Assembly: GCA_007922305.1 (NCBI GenBank)
Contig: ML677373.1
Coordinates: 12,698,127 to 12,762,126, forward strand
Direction of reading: 5' to 3'
DNA length: 64,000 bases
Source: Dermatemys mawii
Lineage: Eukaryota > Chordata > Testudines > Dermatemydidae
Shown here in pieces: positions 25,101-37,100 of the stretch (position 1 is the first letter of the stretch; each line of letters begins with the position of its first letter). Below the pieces are notes generated by a model, which saw only the letters and a program-made list of their open reading frames with translations, searched no databases and was not told the origin of the DNA. Position numbers and translations under genes: made by a program.

Positions 25101-28100
25101 ACAAGCCCCTTATAAAATCTGTTAAAGTTTAATTGTCTGCCTATGTGATGTAATTGAAGTGGTCTCTTTTTTTTTGTTTTATCAACTTGTATCCTCTCCT
25201 CTTTACTAGGATATAGAGTCTCCTTTAATAAATCTTCTCCTAAGGGATGTGTGTCTGAAACATGTGCTCCTCTGCACCTGTCAGCTTTCCCCCAGCCCTT
25301 AGTTTAAAAACTCCTTTACGACCTTTTTTAAATTTTACATGCCAGCAATCTGGTTCCGATTTGGTTTAGGTGGAGTCCATCCTTCCTGTATAAGCTCTTC
25401 CTTTCCCAAAAGGTTCCCTAGTTCCTAATAAATCTACATCTCTCCTCCAAACACCATTGTCTCATCCATGCTTTGAGACCCTGTAGTTCTGCCTGACCCT
25501 GCATTTCAGAGAATGCAACCATAGAGTCCTGGATTTTAATCTCTTAGCTAACAGCCTAAATTTGGCCTCCAGGACCTCTCTCTCCTACCTTCCTGCACCT
25601 GTATCACTATGCATATTCCCACATCATCCAGGGACCTGCCTCGCAGAGGTAGCCTGCTGATCAGAACTCTTGCCAGTGCTGAGAAGTGCCTCAGTTTACC
25701 CATTTGCAAAATGGGGGGAGAAGGGGCTAATAATACAGCAGCCTCTTTGGAGAGCAGTGAGGTTTAATAGATGTTTGTGCGCTGCTCTGAGGGGCTGTGA
25801 GGAGCTATAGAAATACACAATGGTGCTGCCTGGACACACCCTTTTCACTTTGCTCTTCCAACTCCTCACAGCTGTGCGTGAGTGGGTCTGGTGAGCTTTT
25901 GGAATGAATTTTCTCTGAGTTTAGTGTGTGTGTGTATGTGTGTGTGTGTGTGTTGTGGGCCGGGGTCCCTGGCTTCCTCATCCACCTAAGCCCCCTTTAT
26001 TGTTCCAACAGGGCCTTGCGCTGATACCTCCAACCTATCTATAAATCAGCAACTGTCTATTGTGTGGTGTTCATTTTGTGGTGGGACAGGGGAGGTGACC
26101 CCTCCCACCATCACCTCATCCCCAGCTGATCTCTAAGCAGCTGCTGGCCCTTCCACAGATGGCCAGCTCAGGACACAGCATATGGAACAGCAGAGCAGAG
26201 GCTGGACAATGAAGGGAACCTAATAAAATTTCCTTCCCCCACCCCAAGAGAGCAGGTGTTTGTCAGGAAGGGAGGAATAGAGCAGCCCAGAATAATTCTG
26301 GCAAGCATCACACTGTGCCTTAAAGGTGCCGACGAGTGGAGTTCAGTGTCCCTCAGGGAGTGAGAGGAGATGAATGGGACTGTGGGGGTGGGGGCCCAGT
26401 CTGTGCAGTCAGAAAGCAAGGGAGGTTCATCCAAAGCCTACTACAGTCATTGGGAGTCCTGCCACTGATTTCAGTGGGCTTAGGGTCAGGTGTTTGTGGG
26501 GGAAGATGTGGACTTAGGACTCTGGGTTTGGGTCTTTCCAATCTGGATCTGTGGTGCTGACACCTCCTTGCATTCATCTCATCCCCAGCTTGTGTCTGGC
26601 CAGCACTTCAACTCCCCTGTCCCACCAGTGCAGCTCTCCTCACCCCGGTAGCCCAGACTTGCAGATGTGAGGCTGCACCAAACTGGGGTCTTGTGAAAAT
26701 GGATGGATGCTTCCTCCCTGTCCCCTCCGTCCCAGATAAGGTCCTTGGCGGACACTAACTGCAGGTCAGTGTAGGACACCCATAAGGAAGTGCAGGAGCA
26801 CTGTGGGATTCCTCCCCCGGGAGGTTAGTGAGGCAAACTCTGCCGCTGGGATTCAGAAGGGGCTGACAAACATTCTGCCCACTAACACCTGCAGTGACGT
26901 GCTGTGATAGTGTGATTCGCATCAGTACAGCATAGCTGGGGTTTGCTTCGGCTGGCTGTAGTTACAGCCCCAGGGCTAAAGTACCCCACTTCAGGCAAGG
27001 GCTCAGATAGTCTCCTGCTTCACACACACACTCTTGTGTACCTATATACACATTGTACATAGCACTGTCCAATATGCTAGAATGCCAGAGTCAAAGGACC
27101 AGTGTTTTACCTGGCTGACAAACCCCATGTTTTTTCCACAGGACAAGCCAGACTCTCTCCTCACCGTTCTCTGCTGGAGTGATGAAAACAGAACAAAAAG
27201 CAAACTCCTGTCCTCTAATGTGCATGTCCCAGACCCCTCGAAGCAGGGCAGGGAATACCCTTCTGCAGCCAATGGATTTCTAAAGGCTCTGCCCTCCTGT
27301 CCTGCCTGGAGAGTCTTGCCTCTTCATTACCTGCCCCTCGGATCCCCTCCTCAGCTGCAAGCGCTCACTCCTGACTTGCTGGGAGAGGAAGCTCCGAGGG
27401 TAGCAAAGGGACCTGTCAGGTCCTGGGCAGCCAACCCAAGCGACTTGCTTGGGCCAGAGGTGGTGCCTGGTAGCTCTGTTGAGGCTCCTCTGGCTGAGTT
27501 CCCAGAAGCGAGAGTGGCGGGGGGACCTGGCTGGTTAAGCTCAGACCCGGCTGGCTGCGTTCCAGGGCTGGGTTGAGTTTGAGGGGCTGGCTGTGTTCCC
27601 AGGGAAGGAGGTACCTGGCATGTTCATTTGTGGGGGGCTTCCTTTGCTGAGTTTCCCCTAAAGAGCGTGAGTGGCAGGGAAGGTGCCTAACCCCAATTGT
27701 CTGTTTCAGAACATCCCAGCAGACTCGACATGTTGGCATCACAAAACAGCAAAGGAGGAGGGAGGGAGGGAAGGAAGGAGTGGGGAGCCTCCAGCTTGGG
27801 CCATCCCGAGGTGTGGTCCAAATTTTGTGCTGTTAGACGGGTGTAAATCCAGACTAACCCCAGTGGAGTCACTGGTGCTGCTGAGAGCAGGTTCTGGCCC
27901 ACAGTCAGGTGAGGGAATTCACCACATGCAGATGAACTCTGGGAATGATGTGAACTGCATTAATGCTCCAGTCCCACTGGATCTCTGGGAGTCCCCAGGA
28001 ACCATCAGTTCCTCTCTGCCTCTGAGTGTTGGGATGTGACTTTTTCCTCTCCAGTGCTCTCTCTTCAGAGGTGTTCCATCCTGCTGCCACCCCATGGGCC

Positions 28101-31100
28101 TGAATTAACCCCAGTGGCAGACACATCAGTCTCTCTTAGTCTTGTTACTGCACATTGCCATTTAATCTCAGACTCCCTTGAAGGCTCTTTCCTTCACTTC
28201 CTGCCTTGCATCCCCTGGATGTGTGTGGGGAAAACTCCGGTTTTGCCCTTTGGTACCTGATCTGTCCCTTTCTCCCCCCAGGGGGCAAGGGAGAGCAGAG
28301 AGGTCATTTCTCCTCCGCTTTCACCTGTCTAGGTCCACACCAGAGATGGGAGTGAGAAGGAACAAAAACCACATTGCTCCCTTCTTATTGTCCAGTTCAA
28401 GAGCCATTCCTGATCCCTTTTACAAGGGGTAGAGAGAGGGTGTTTTACAAGGTGTATTTTATAGCCCTCTGCCCTTGACACATCATCTTTGAATCCCTTC
28501 TTTGTTGGAAACTCCAGATCCTCCTGTGTCCAACTGAATCCTACCCCAAATTGCTGCCCTCCATCCCCCATAACTGCTGAGGATGGATTCGAAAGGCAGG
28601 AGCCCTCACTGTGCATGTCCAGTCCCGAATTCCCCAGAGTCTGGAGTGTTCGCATGTAGAGTTTCCTTTCAGTTAATGACAGCGATGGGCAAAATGGCAG
28701 AGTTTAATTCCAAGCTTCCCTGCTTACTGGAGCTGTTCAGATCTGGGTTTGGTTCAGGCTCTTCACTAACAGGAGCTTGCAATCTGTGCATTGTTTGCCT
28801 GAAGTTGGCCATAAACCGCACACTACTTTTAGTTTTGCCTTGGTGCTACTAATCTTCCTGGGGGTGGATGTTCTCCTAGGAAGGAAGAGGATCTGCATTA
28901 ATCCTCCCTTTTCCTCTGGGAATCTCTTGATCAACAGCATCAACCTAGACCCTTCCCATCCCCTGCCCAGATTGGGACCTTGGCTGCACATTCCTGAGCC
29001 AAGCTGGCCGCTAGGAGGATAAGCCTGGTGGGGGTCAAAGTTCAGGGAAGGCATCTGTGAGGTATTTTTAAACATTTACAACTTCAGACGCCAGCCGTAA
29101 TGATGTAGGCCGGGAGCAGTGGCTCAAGGTTAGTCCTCCATCCCAGACAGCTTGGCATCCTGGGGCAGTGGCCGCAGAGAGGAGAGAAGGTTTATTTCAG
29201 GGAGATTTGCACTGGCTTCTCAGACACTCCAGTACTGGGCCAGGAACTCAAAGGAGAGAGAAATCTGAAAACAACACTCGGCCACCATGTGATCTGGAGC
29301 AAGGCCTTGCAGTGCTCTGGGCCGGAGTGCCCTCCCATCCTGTGCATGTCTGGTCTAGATCATAAACTAGCCACGCTTTGTAGCGCCTGGCACAGTGGGA
29401 ACTCCAGAGTCTACCATCCTAAAGATCATTGCTCCTAGTCAAAGCACTGACAGACTAACAATCCCCCCACCCCCTGGGAGTTAGGTGAATATCAATGACC
29501 CCTATCTCTGATATGGCAAACTGAAGTGCAGTGAGATTTACCTAAGGCCATATAGCGAACTGGAGTCAAAGACACAATTAAAATGTAGGGTTCCCAGCTC
29601 CTGTGTCTGTGCTCAGACTCTCTCGGCTAGACTGTGCCTCTTTCAAGTAACCGCTCCAGGGGGCAGAGTCATCTAGATCTGTGCCCTAATGACACACGCC
29701 CCTGTGTGATGTGGCAACACAAGCTAATGGAGCCCAGGCAGCCCCCTCCGTCCTTCACCTTTTACTGCTGCATCTGGGTATTGTGTCATGCTACACTGAG
29801 TTAACATACTGAGCTACAGGTCGAAGGGTAGGTCTCAGGTCTTCCTTTGTAGACATTAGTGATGGGAGAATGCCCAGATCTCGCCCTCTGGAAATCTTTC
29901 ACCACGCTCAGCATCCGCTCTTCCTTTCATCATTTCATCCCGTTGCTCTTAGGAAGGCCCATAAAATGATTCTCCCCGCTCCTTGAGGTAAAACCTCTCC
30001 CAAGAGATTGGCAGACTTGTGTCCCTGCCCACCATCCCCAATCGTTGCTGAGACAAGCCAGGTTTATTTCACTCTCGGAGTCCTTCCTCGTAAACCAGTC
30101 CCTCCAGCCCCCTGATCATTTTTGTCATTCTTCTCTGAAATCGCTCCGCTTAGCCGATGCTGTTCTGGTAACTAGGTGCCCAGCCCTGCATGTGTGATGC
30201 CAGCAGGGGTGACTGCAGCAGAGCTGTATAGAGAGGAGCTATCCCCTCCCTGCTTTGGGTTGCCTCGCCTCTCTTTATGCATTCCAGGATTACACTGGCC
30301 TTTTCTAAAACCAGTCCATCACATTGCACATTCCTACTTCATTTGCTGTCGCTCTCCCAGATCATCCTTTCTCTCAGCATCCTGCTTCTCTGGTTTCTTC
30401 TTCCCATTGAATATCTGCTTGCTGAATTATTTTCCCCCAGATGTTGTAGTTTGCAGTTTTCCCAAACTGAATCGGCTTCTGTTTATTCTCCGCCTATGCT
30501 CCTAATCCCTTTAAGTCCCTTTGTATTAATTTTGTGCCCTCATCAGTATCCCAAAGTCCTCCCTGTTTCATGTTATCAGCAGATCACATTAACGTACTGT
30601 TTGCTTGGTCTTGCCGAAATTAAGATAAGATCAGACCTAGCCCCGATCCATGTGGGAACCCTCAGTGCCTCCCCCTTGCCTAGATGTTTTGAGGTTTAGC
30701 AAAACATTTTCTTTATGGCCCTTTCCCCAGTTCCTGGGGCAATGTTAATATCCAAGCTGAGTTGAGAGGCGCTTGAGGCCTTTTGTTGAGACTGGATCAA
30801 ACGCTTTGCTAACACCCGGTGCTGCAGGGGGACCGTGGTTCCCGTGTTCCCTAGTTATTTGGCGGTGTCTTTCTCTTGATATTTGTCCCATTATTACACT
30901 GCGGGCAGAGGTTGGGCCATGTACAGGCCGGTAGCTTTCCCACACTATACATCCAATAAACTGTCCATTAAGCAGAGCAGGGCCACTGTTGGCAGTAAGG
31001 AGCTGAGGTTGGCCCCTGGTCCTCCTATCGCACGGATCTCTTCCCACTATGGGAGTGTCCTATCCTTTCGGAAGGATGGGGGAAATGGAAAAGGGTCCTC

Positions 31101-34100
31101 CTCTTCCCTGTACAAATAAACCTCTGCTGAGTTCATATCCTGGGGAGAGGAATGGCCGGATCCCAGCAGAGCTGGTGACTTCACTCCCCGGTAACGTGTT
31201 TCCCCGGCCAGCTTGGAAAGGAGCTTTCATATTTGGGAAGGAACTGCCTGGCTTCCTTACCTAAAGACTTTCCCAGCTGTTTCCATCTTGGCAGGGGCGG
31301 AGGGAGGGGAAGGACAGAAGATTTCAGCCTCCATAGGGAATGGGAGTTCCCTCTTCCTCCTGGTGAGATGTCCCCAGACAGCCAGCAAACTTGGCCTGGG
31401 GTGTTTTTCCGTTGTGTGACTTTGTCAGTAAGTCAATAGGGGTTGAATTACAGGGGAGGAGGCACTTCCCCCTTCCACCTGTGCCCTCTTGGTCTGTAGA
31501 GGAGTCTTCCACTCCAACCCAGCTGACTCCCAGAGCCTGTTTTACAATGAAGCCATGACTCTAAGCACCTCGTGCAAGTAGAGGCACACGTGTGGGAATG
31601 TAAATCTTGCTGTATGGACTTAATAAGGGATGCCCCCTAGTCTGTCTAGTTGGGCATCGTGCCCACTGCCCTGCTGGATCAGACCATTGGTCCATCCTGC
31701 TGACACCTTTCTGTAAGGGTGCGCTATGCTCCCAATAACGCAGCCTCCTGTTGGCTTGCCCCGTGTCTATGGATCTCACACATGCACAGCACTTAGTCTA
31801 GGGATCGCTGCACGGACACACTGCAGCTTGAGAGATTGTTTGAGGCTTAGAAGAAGAGCTTCCATTCTGAGCGTATGGACTTGGGTGGGAAGGGTCAGGG
31901 TGGAGAGAGAAATCCAGCCAGCATCGATCAGCATGTTTCACTGAAAACATTGCAACTCCTGTTTGGTCAAACCCCAGGCCCCGTACTCAATAGCCAGGCC
32001 TGGTAAGAAGAATAAAGTATCAGATTCCCCATCTGCTCTGCGTAAGGAAATCCTATTGTCCCCTTTCTAGTGAGAATGGTGCTTGAACATGCTTTGCTGG
32101 GAAGGTGCTAGCATGGGTTTCCCTAGCCGGTGTAGAATGGTCCATAATGGGCAATTGGGCTCTCTGCCCTCATAATGAGCAGTGGGGCTAAAGCTGGGCA
32201 TGATTTGTGGACATGGAGACCAAAATCCAGGCAGAGGGGTTTTGTGGGCATGATAGGACGGAGATAAAAGATTTTTGCAATGAAATAACCTTTGGCAAAT
32301 CCATTTGTGCAATGGCTCTGCATTCCGTGCTACAGTCCTGTCCAAGTCCCTGCCCTCGGTCCATTACCAACCCCACCTTCTGCATCCTCTTCCCTTGGAG
32401 GAGCTGGTCCTCTGTGCTATTCCCTTAGCAATTACTATCGCAGTGCAGCCACGCCAGGTCGAGAAGCAAGAGCTGCATGTTCCCAGCCGTGCGGATGGGG
32501 ACAGGGCTTTCCACATTCGCTTTCCTTTCATTGTTCTATTGGGTGTTGGTATTTAATGAGCCGTGTGTTTGTTTTCCTGCTCTGCTTTGGAGAGTTCTGT
32601 GTGGTGGCACCTTGATTCCTACTGGGATCAGGTAAGGAAGGGTGCAGAAGCCATGCCTCAGGTTGCATTTTAGCCAGTACTGGAATTGCCGAACATTTTG
32701 GCCTTAGTAATCATGATATTTCACTGTGAATCTCTCCTCTTCTCTCACTGTTCCCTGCCCCCATCTTTATCTGACTTTCCAGAAGGTGCTGATGGAGGCA
32801 GAATAGCATAGAACAGCCCTTCAGCGTCTGCCTGTTGTTTTGAATGTATTTTAAAAATGAATTCTATTTGACTGGTTTTCCTGTAAAGGGGAAAAAAATC
32901 TCCCAGATCATTCTGTTGTCCCTGCTGTCTTGGGTCCTGAGTTCTGCATACCTCTCTTCTCCAGACTGGGAAGGTGCACTGCAAATCATCCCCTCCACTC
33001 CAACCCAGAGCCAGCCAAAGGGGGAAGGCAAATGTCTTCAGCCTCACAACCCCTTTCCCCTATTCACCGCTGAGATGCAGCGCACAGATCCCACACTGCT
33101 GCCATGCACCCTAACACAGACTGGCCATGTGGTATGTCCTTCCCAGTACAGATTAGGTGCTACTGTGGTAGATGCCTCTCCCAAGATGGATTCCCCCACT
33201 GTGCTAGGTGCTGTACAAACAAGTGAAGTCATGACAGTCCCTGGCCCAGACAATTCATGTCTTGTCATTCTAGATTGTAACAGGTGGATGAAAGAGATGG
33301 ACGGGGCAGGTAACAGTAAAGGAGGCATGTTATGAGAAAATCAGTGGTTAGAGCTGACCACCAGCCTAACCGGTATTGGACAACAGTGTTTTCTGGGCAT
33401 CGCAGGAGAGGTGAATTGTAAAGAGGACAAAGGTGTTGATTTTGGAGCTAGGTTGGGAGTGCTTCCCGAGTGTAAAGGGCAGAGCATGTGAAAACACAGC
33501 GGTGCTTGTAGGAGAATCTGACACCAAGGAGATCAAATGTAGAAGCATTGACAGAGCAAAGACGGGGTCCACCTTGCCATAAGCTACTTGACTTGATAGG
33601 CAAGGCAGGATTAAATCTTGAAGGGCGATAGAGTTACAGACAAGAAGGTTGTGTCTGATGCAATGGAAAGTCACTGAGAGTCAGGAAGACGAGTGTAGTT
33701 GCAGTATTTCGAATGACCGTGAGGAGAGCAGCGTTGGAGCAGTTGTATGAGATTCAAGGTGCAAGATGACAAGGGCTTGGATGAGAACTTTGGCAGCCTG
33801 CATGGGCGGAAAAGGGCAGATCTCGGAAATGTTATGCGGAGGAAGCAGCAGCTAGATTTAGATTTAGATTGTTGGTGTCTGTCCAGAATGTTTGACCTGA
33901 ACGGGGTTACGCCAGACTGACGCCAGTGTAACTGAGATCAGGAGCTGGGTTGGTGCGTGACCGGCTCTGAGCAGCTTGTGGGTACCTGAAGCAAGTGGTT
34001 CTCTGACCCCGCTCAAACACAGCAAACGATGGGAAGGCTGCTGTGTCGTCTGCAGGGCATCCGATGTGCAGAGCTCCCAGACTCTGGCACAGTGAGGATA

Positions 34101-37100
34101 ATCCAGGGGGAGATGTTTGTGATGAAATGGAGGTTCCATTGCTGGCTGTAGGCTGGGTGAGTCCCTTGTGATCTCTCACGTATCAGATTCCTCATTGGAC
34201 AAGGACACAGCCTGGAAACCAATGGGATGTGGAGACCCTGCCTCATGCACTGCTCAGACCAGTCTCTCCACATGTTCTTTTCTTGACTATGCCACTCTGT
34301 GCCCTCTGTGTTTCCCTAGAGGTCACTGCCATGATCTCGAGCCGACCTGTCAGAAAGGTCTGTTCCAGTTAACCTGTGGACGAGCTGTGTAGCGTGGCAG
34401 CTGACACTGGCTCTGCCCCTGCTTAGACCCACTCATCAGGGGGTTAGTAGTTGGGTTTGTGGGGACACACTTGTAGGTGTGGATGGTACGGATGAGCCCA
34501 CAAACAAAGGCACTGGCCCCTTGTGGTTAGTAAGGATCCCATGGCATTTTCACACAAGTACGGGTGTTAATCCTGGGGTCCTGGCTAGCTCCCAGTTTGG
34601 CTAACTGCACCTAAGTTCACTCTGGGGACGTTATTCTTCCCTTTGCTTTCCTAAAAGTTGTTGCATTACTGGCATAGAATGGCTGCCATATTCCTCCCCA
34701 GAGAAAGCTGCGTTTCAATGATCACTGAAATAACATGAGGTGCAGTCTAGTGGCTAGAACAGATGACTGGGATTGGGAGACCTGAGTCCTTGTTCCCAGC
34801 TCTGTCGCTGACTCACTGTGCAGTCTTGGTCAAGTTACTTCATTTCTTTGTACCTGAGGTTTTTTCCCATTAATGAATTGGGAATAATCTTTAACTAACC
34901 CACAGGGGAGCTGTGAAGTTTAGTTGTTAAAGTGCTCTGAGGTCCTCAGGTGGAAGACACCGGATACACGCAGCATAGTCTATAGTCTGTAAAGCGCTTT
35001 GGGATGGATAAGGGATTGTTCTTATGGAAGGGGACCAGGTGAATGAAAACCACTTAGGGTTGCCTACATTGTAAGTGAAGGTAAGAAGATCCATGCTAGC
35101 TTTAATCTAACTAGCCAGGGTAACAATAATAGCGTAGGTATGGCAGCATGGGCTTCAGCATGGGCTAGCAGGTGGAGTACAAGCCTGCCAGTGTGCCACC
35201 ACGTCTACACTAGTGTTGCAACTTGTGCTAGCTAGATTAAAGCTCGGTTGGGTGTGCCTGTTCATACTACAATCACACCTTCCCGTGCAGTTCAAACGTA
35301 CCCTTAGATGATCCCTGTTTTGTCCTGCTCTGTGTCACCTTCTAACCTCTCAAGTTCCTATGAGGCTTCAAATCTCTCCTGAGTGGTGTGACAAAGCTCC
35401 AAGTCTGTACTTGTGGGTCCTGTGCTTCCTGGCAGATTTAGGGGCCTCAGAAATTCATCTAGGCCCCAGAGTGACCTCCCTTTCTCAGTATAATTGGCAA
35501 GAGTCACCACCTAGTGAGTTACCTTCATCACAGGCCAGTATGGAAGATGGAAAAGCAGGGAGCCCGGGCCCGCCCTCTACTCCGGACTCCAGCCCAGGGA
35601 CCCTAATAGTATCAGCTAAGATGGCTGACCTTTTATCCACAAAACACAATACGATTCCCTGGGCTACTTCCCCACAGCAGTCCCCGCTTCTTCAAACTCC
35701 ACTTCACCTTTACCTCAGGGCCTCCTTCCTTCTGTATGATATGTTGTTCACCACTCAGTCTCACCAACAGCATAACTTCCTTCCACAGCTCCTGACACCC
35801 ACAGCCCACCTGACTAACTGGGAGGTTTTTATCTGGTTTCAGCCAGTCCCTGATTGGCTTCAGGTGTCCCAGTTAGGCTAGCTGTTTCTACTCCTTTCTA
35901 GAAGGTTCTTAATTGGCCCCAGGTGTCTTGATTGGTCTGGAGTAGCCTTTGTTTGGCTATCCAGGGAACAAGGACCTGTACATCCTCAGACTAATATACC
36001 TGCCTTCCAGCACTCTCCTATATCCTTCTGGTCTGACTCCGTCACAGTGGCTAAATTCTCCACCCTTCAGAGAGGACAGGCTTTATCCTTCCTGCAATCT
36101 AAAACAAACAGAGTCATTGCTGATATTGCCAGGGAGGTCACCGCAAGCCCCAAGGCCAAATCAAGGCATGACTCCTCCTCTGGGGTTGTTCCACAGAGGT
36201 AGGCAGGCTAGGCGATGCGTGATAACATTAAGCTGGCTGCCCACAGGGCGAACTGCACGTAGCTGAAAATAATGCCAGCAGCTGTCTTTCTGCGTGATCG
36301 AAGCTGATTAGCTCCTGCAGCCAGTTTATTGGCTTATCATCAGCCTCCCCCTGTTTGTTTTCCCCGAGTGTGTGCACAGGTAGTTTGTACACCCAGACTA
36401 AGAGCACGCATTCTTTCCCACACCAGCTTTTTAGCCTTTTCATAACCACCGTCGCCACAGGATTGTGGCCCAGCAACAAAAGAGCTGTGCTGGAGATGCT
36501 TGTGTATCAAGTGCTGGGATGCACGGAGTGTCCTGCACTAAGGGACCCTGAGTCCTGGGACGGAGGGAGAGGGACAGGTCCCGTGTCACAGACTCACGTA
36601 AAAGGACTGTTCTGTAAGGGTGTGCTTTCCAGGGCGTACTTGGTATGCAGGTAGGCCCCTTGCTGCTGGAGAGCATGTGTTTTCACTGTGAACCTCATGT
36701 GACTCGTGGGGAGCACACTCATAGAATCACAGAAATGTTGGGCTGGAAGAGACCTTAAGAAGTCATCAAGTGCAGCCACCTGCCCCGTAGCAGGACCAAA
36801 TAACCTTAGATCATGCCTGGCAGGTGTTTGTCCAACTGTTCTTAAAAGCCTCTTGCAATGGAAGCCTATTTCAGAGTCCAACTATCCTTATCCTTAGAAA
36901 GTTTTTCCTAATATCTAACCTAAATCTCCCTAGCTGCTTCTTGTCCTAGCTTCGGTGGCTCTGGAGAGCAATTGACTACTCTCCTCTTCATAACAGCCCT
37001 TAACATATTTGAAGACTTATCAGCTTCCCCCTCAGTCATCTTTTCTCAAACATGCCCAGTTTTTTTAACCTTTCCTCATAGGTCAGGTTTTCTAAACCTT

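Noticed and set aside
29107..29127. GGCCGGGAGCAGTGGCTCA resembles the head of a primate Alu
   Set aside because: Alu is primate-specific, and the following bases match neither Alu nor 7SL RNA, so the 17/19 match is taken as coincidence.
35360..35881. 173-codon open frame
   Set aside because: It spans the edge of the putative solo LTR and has no similarity to retroelement or host proteins.
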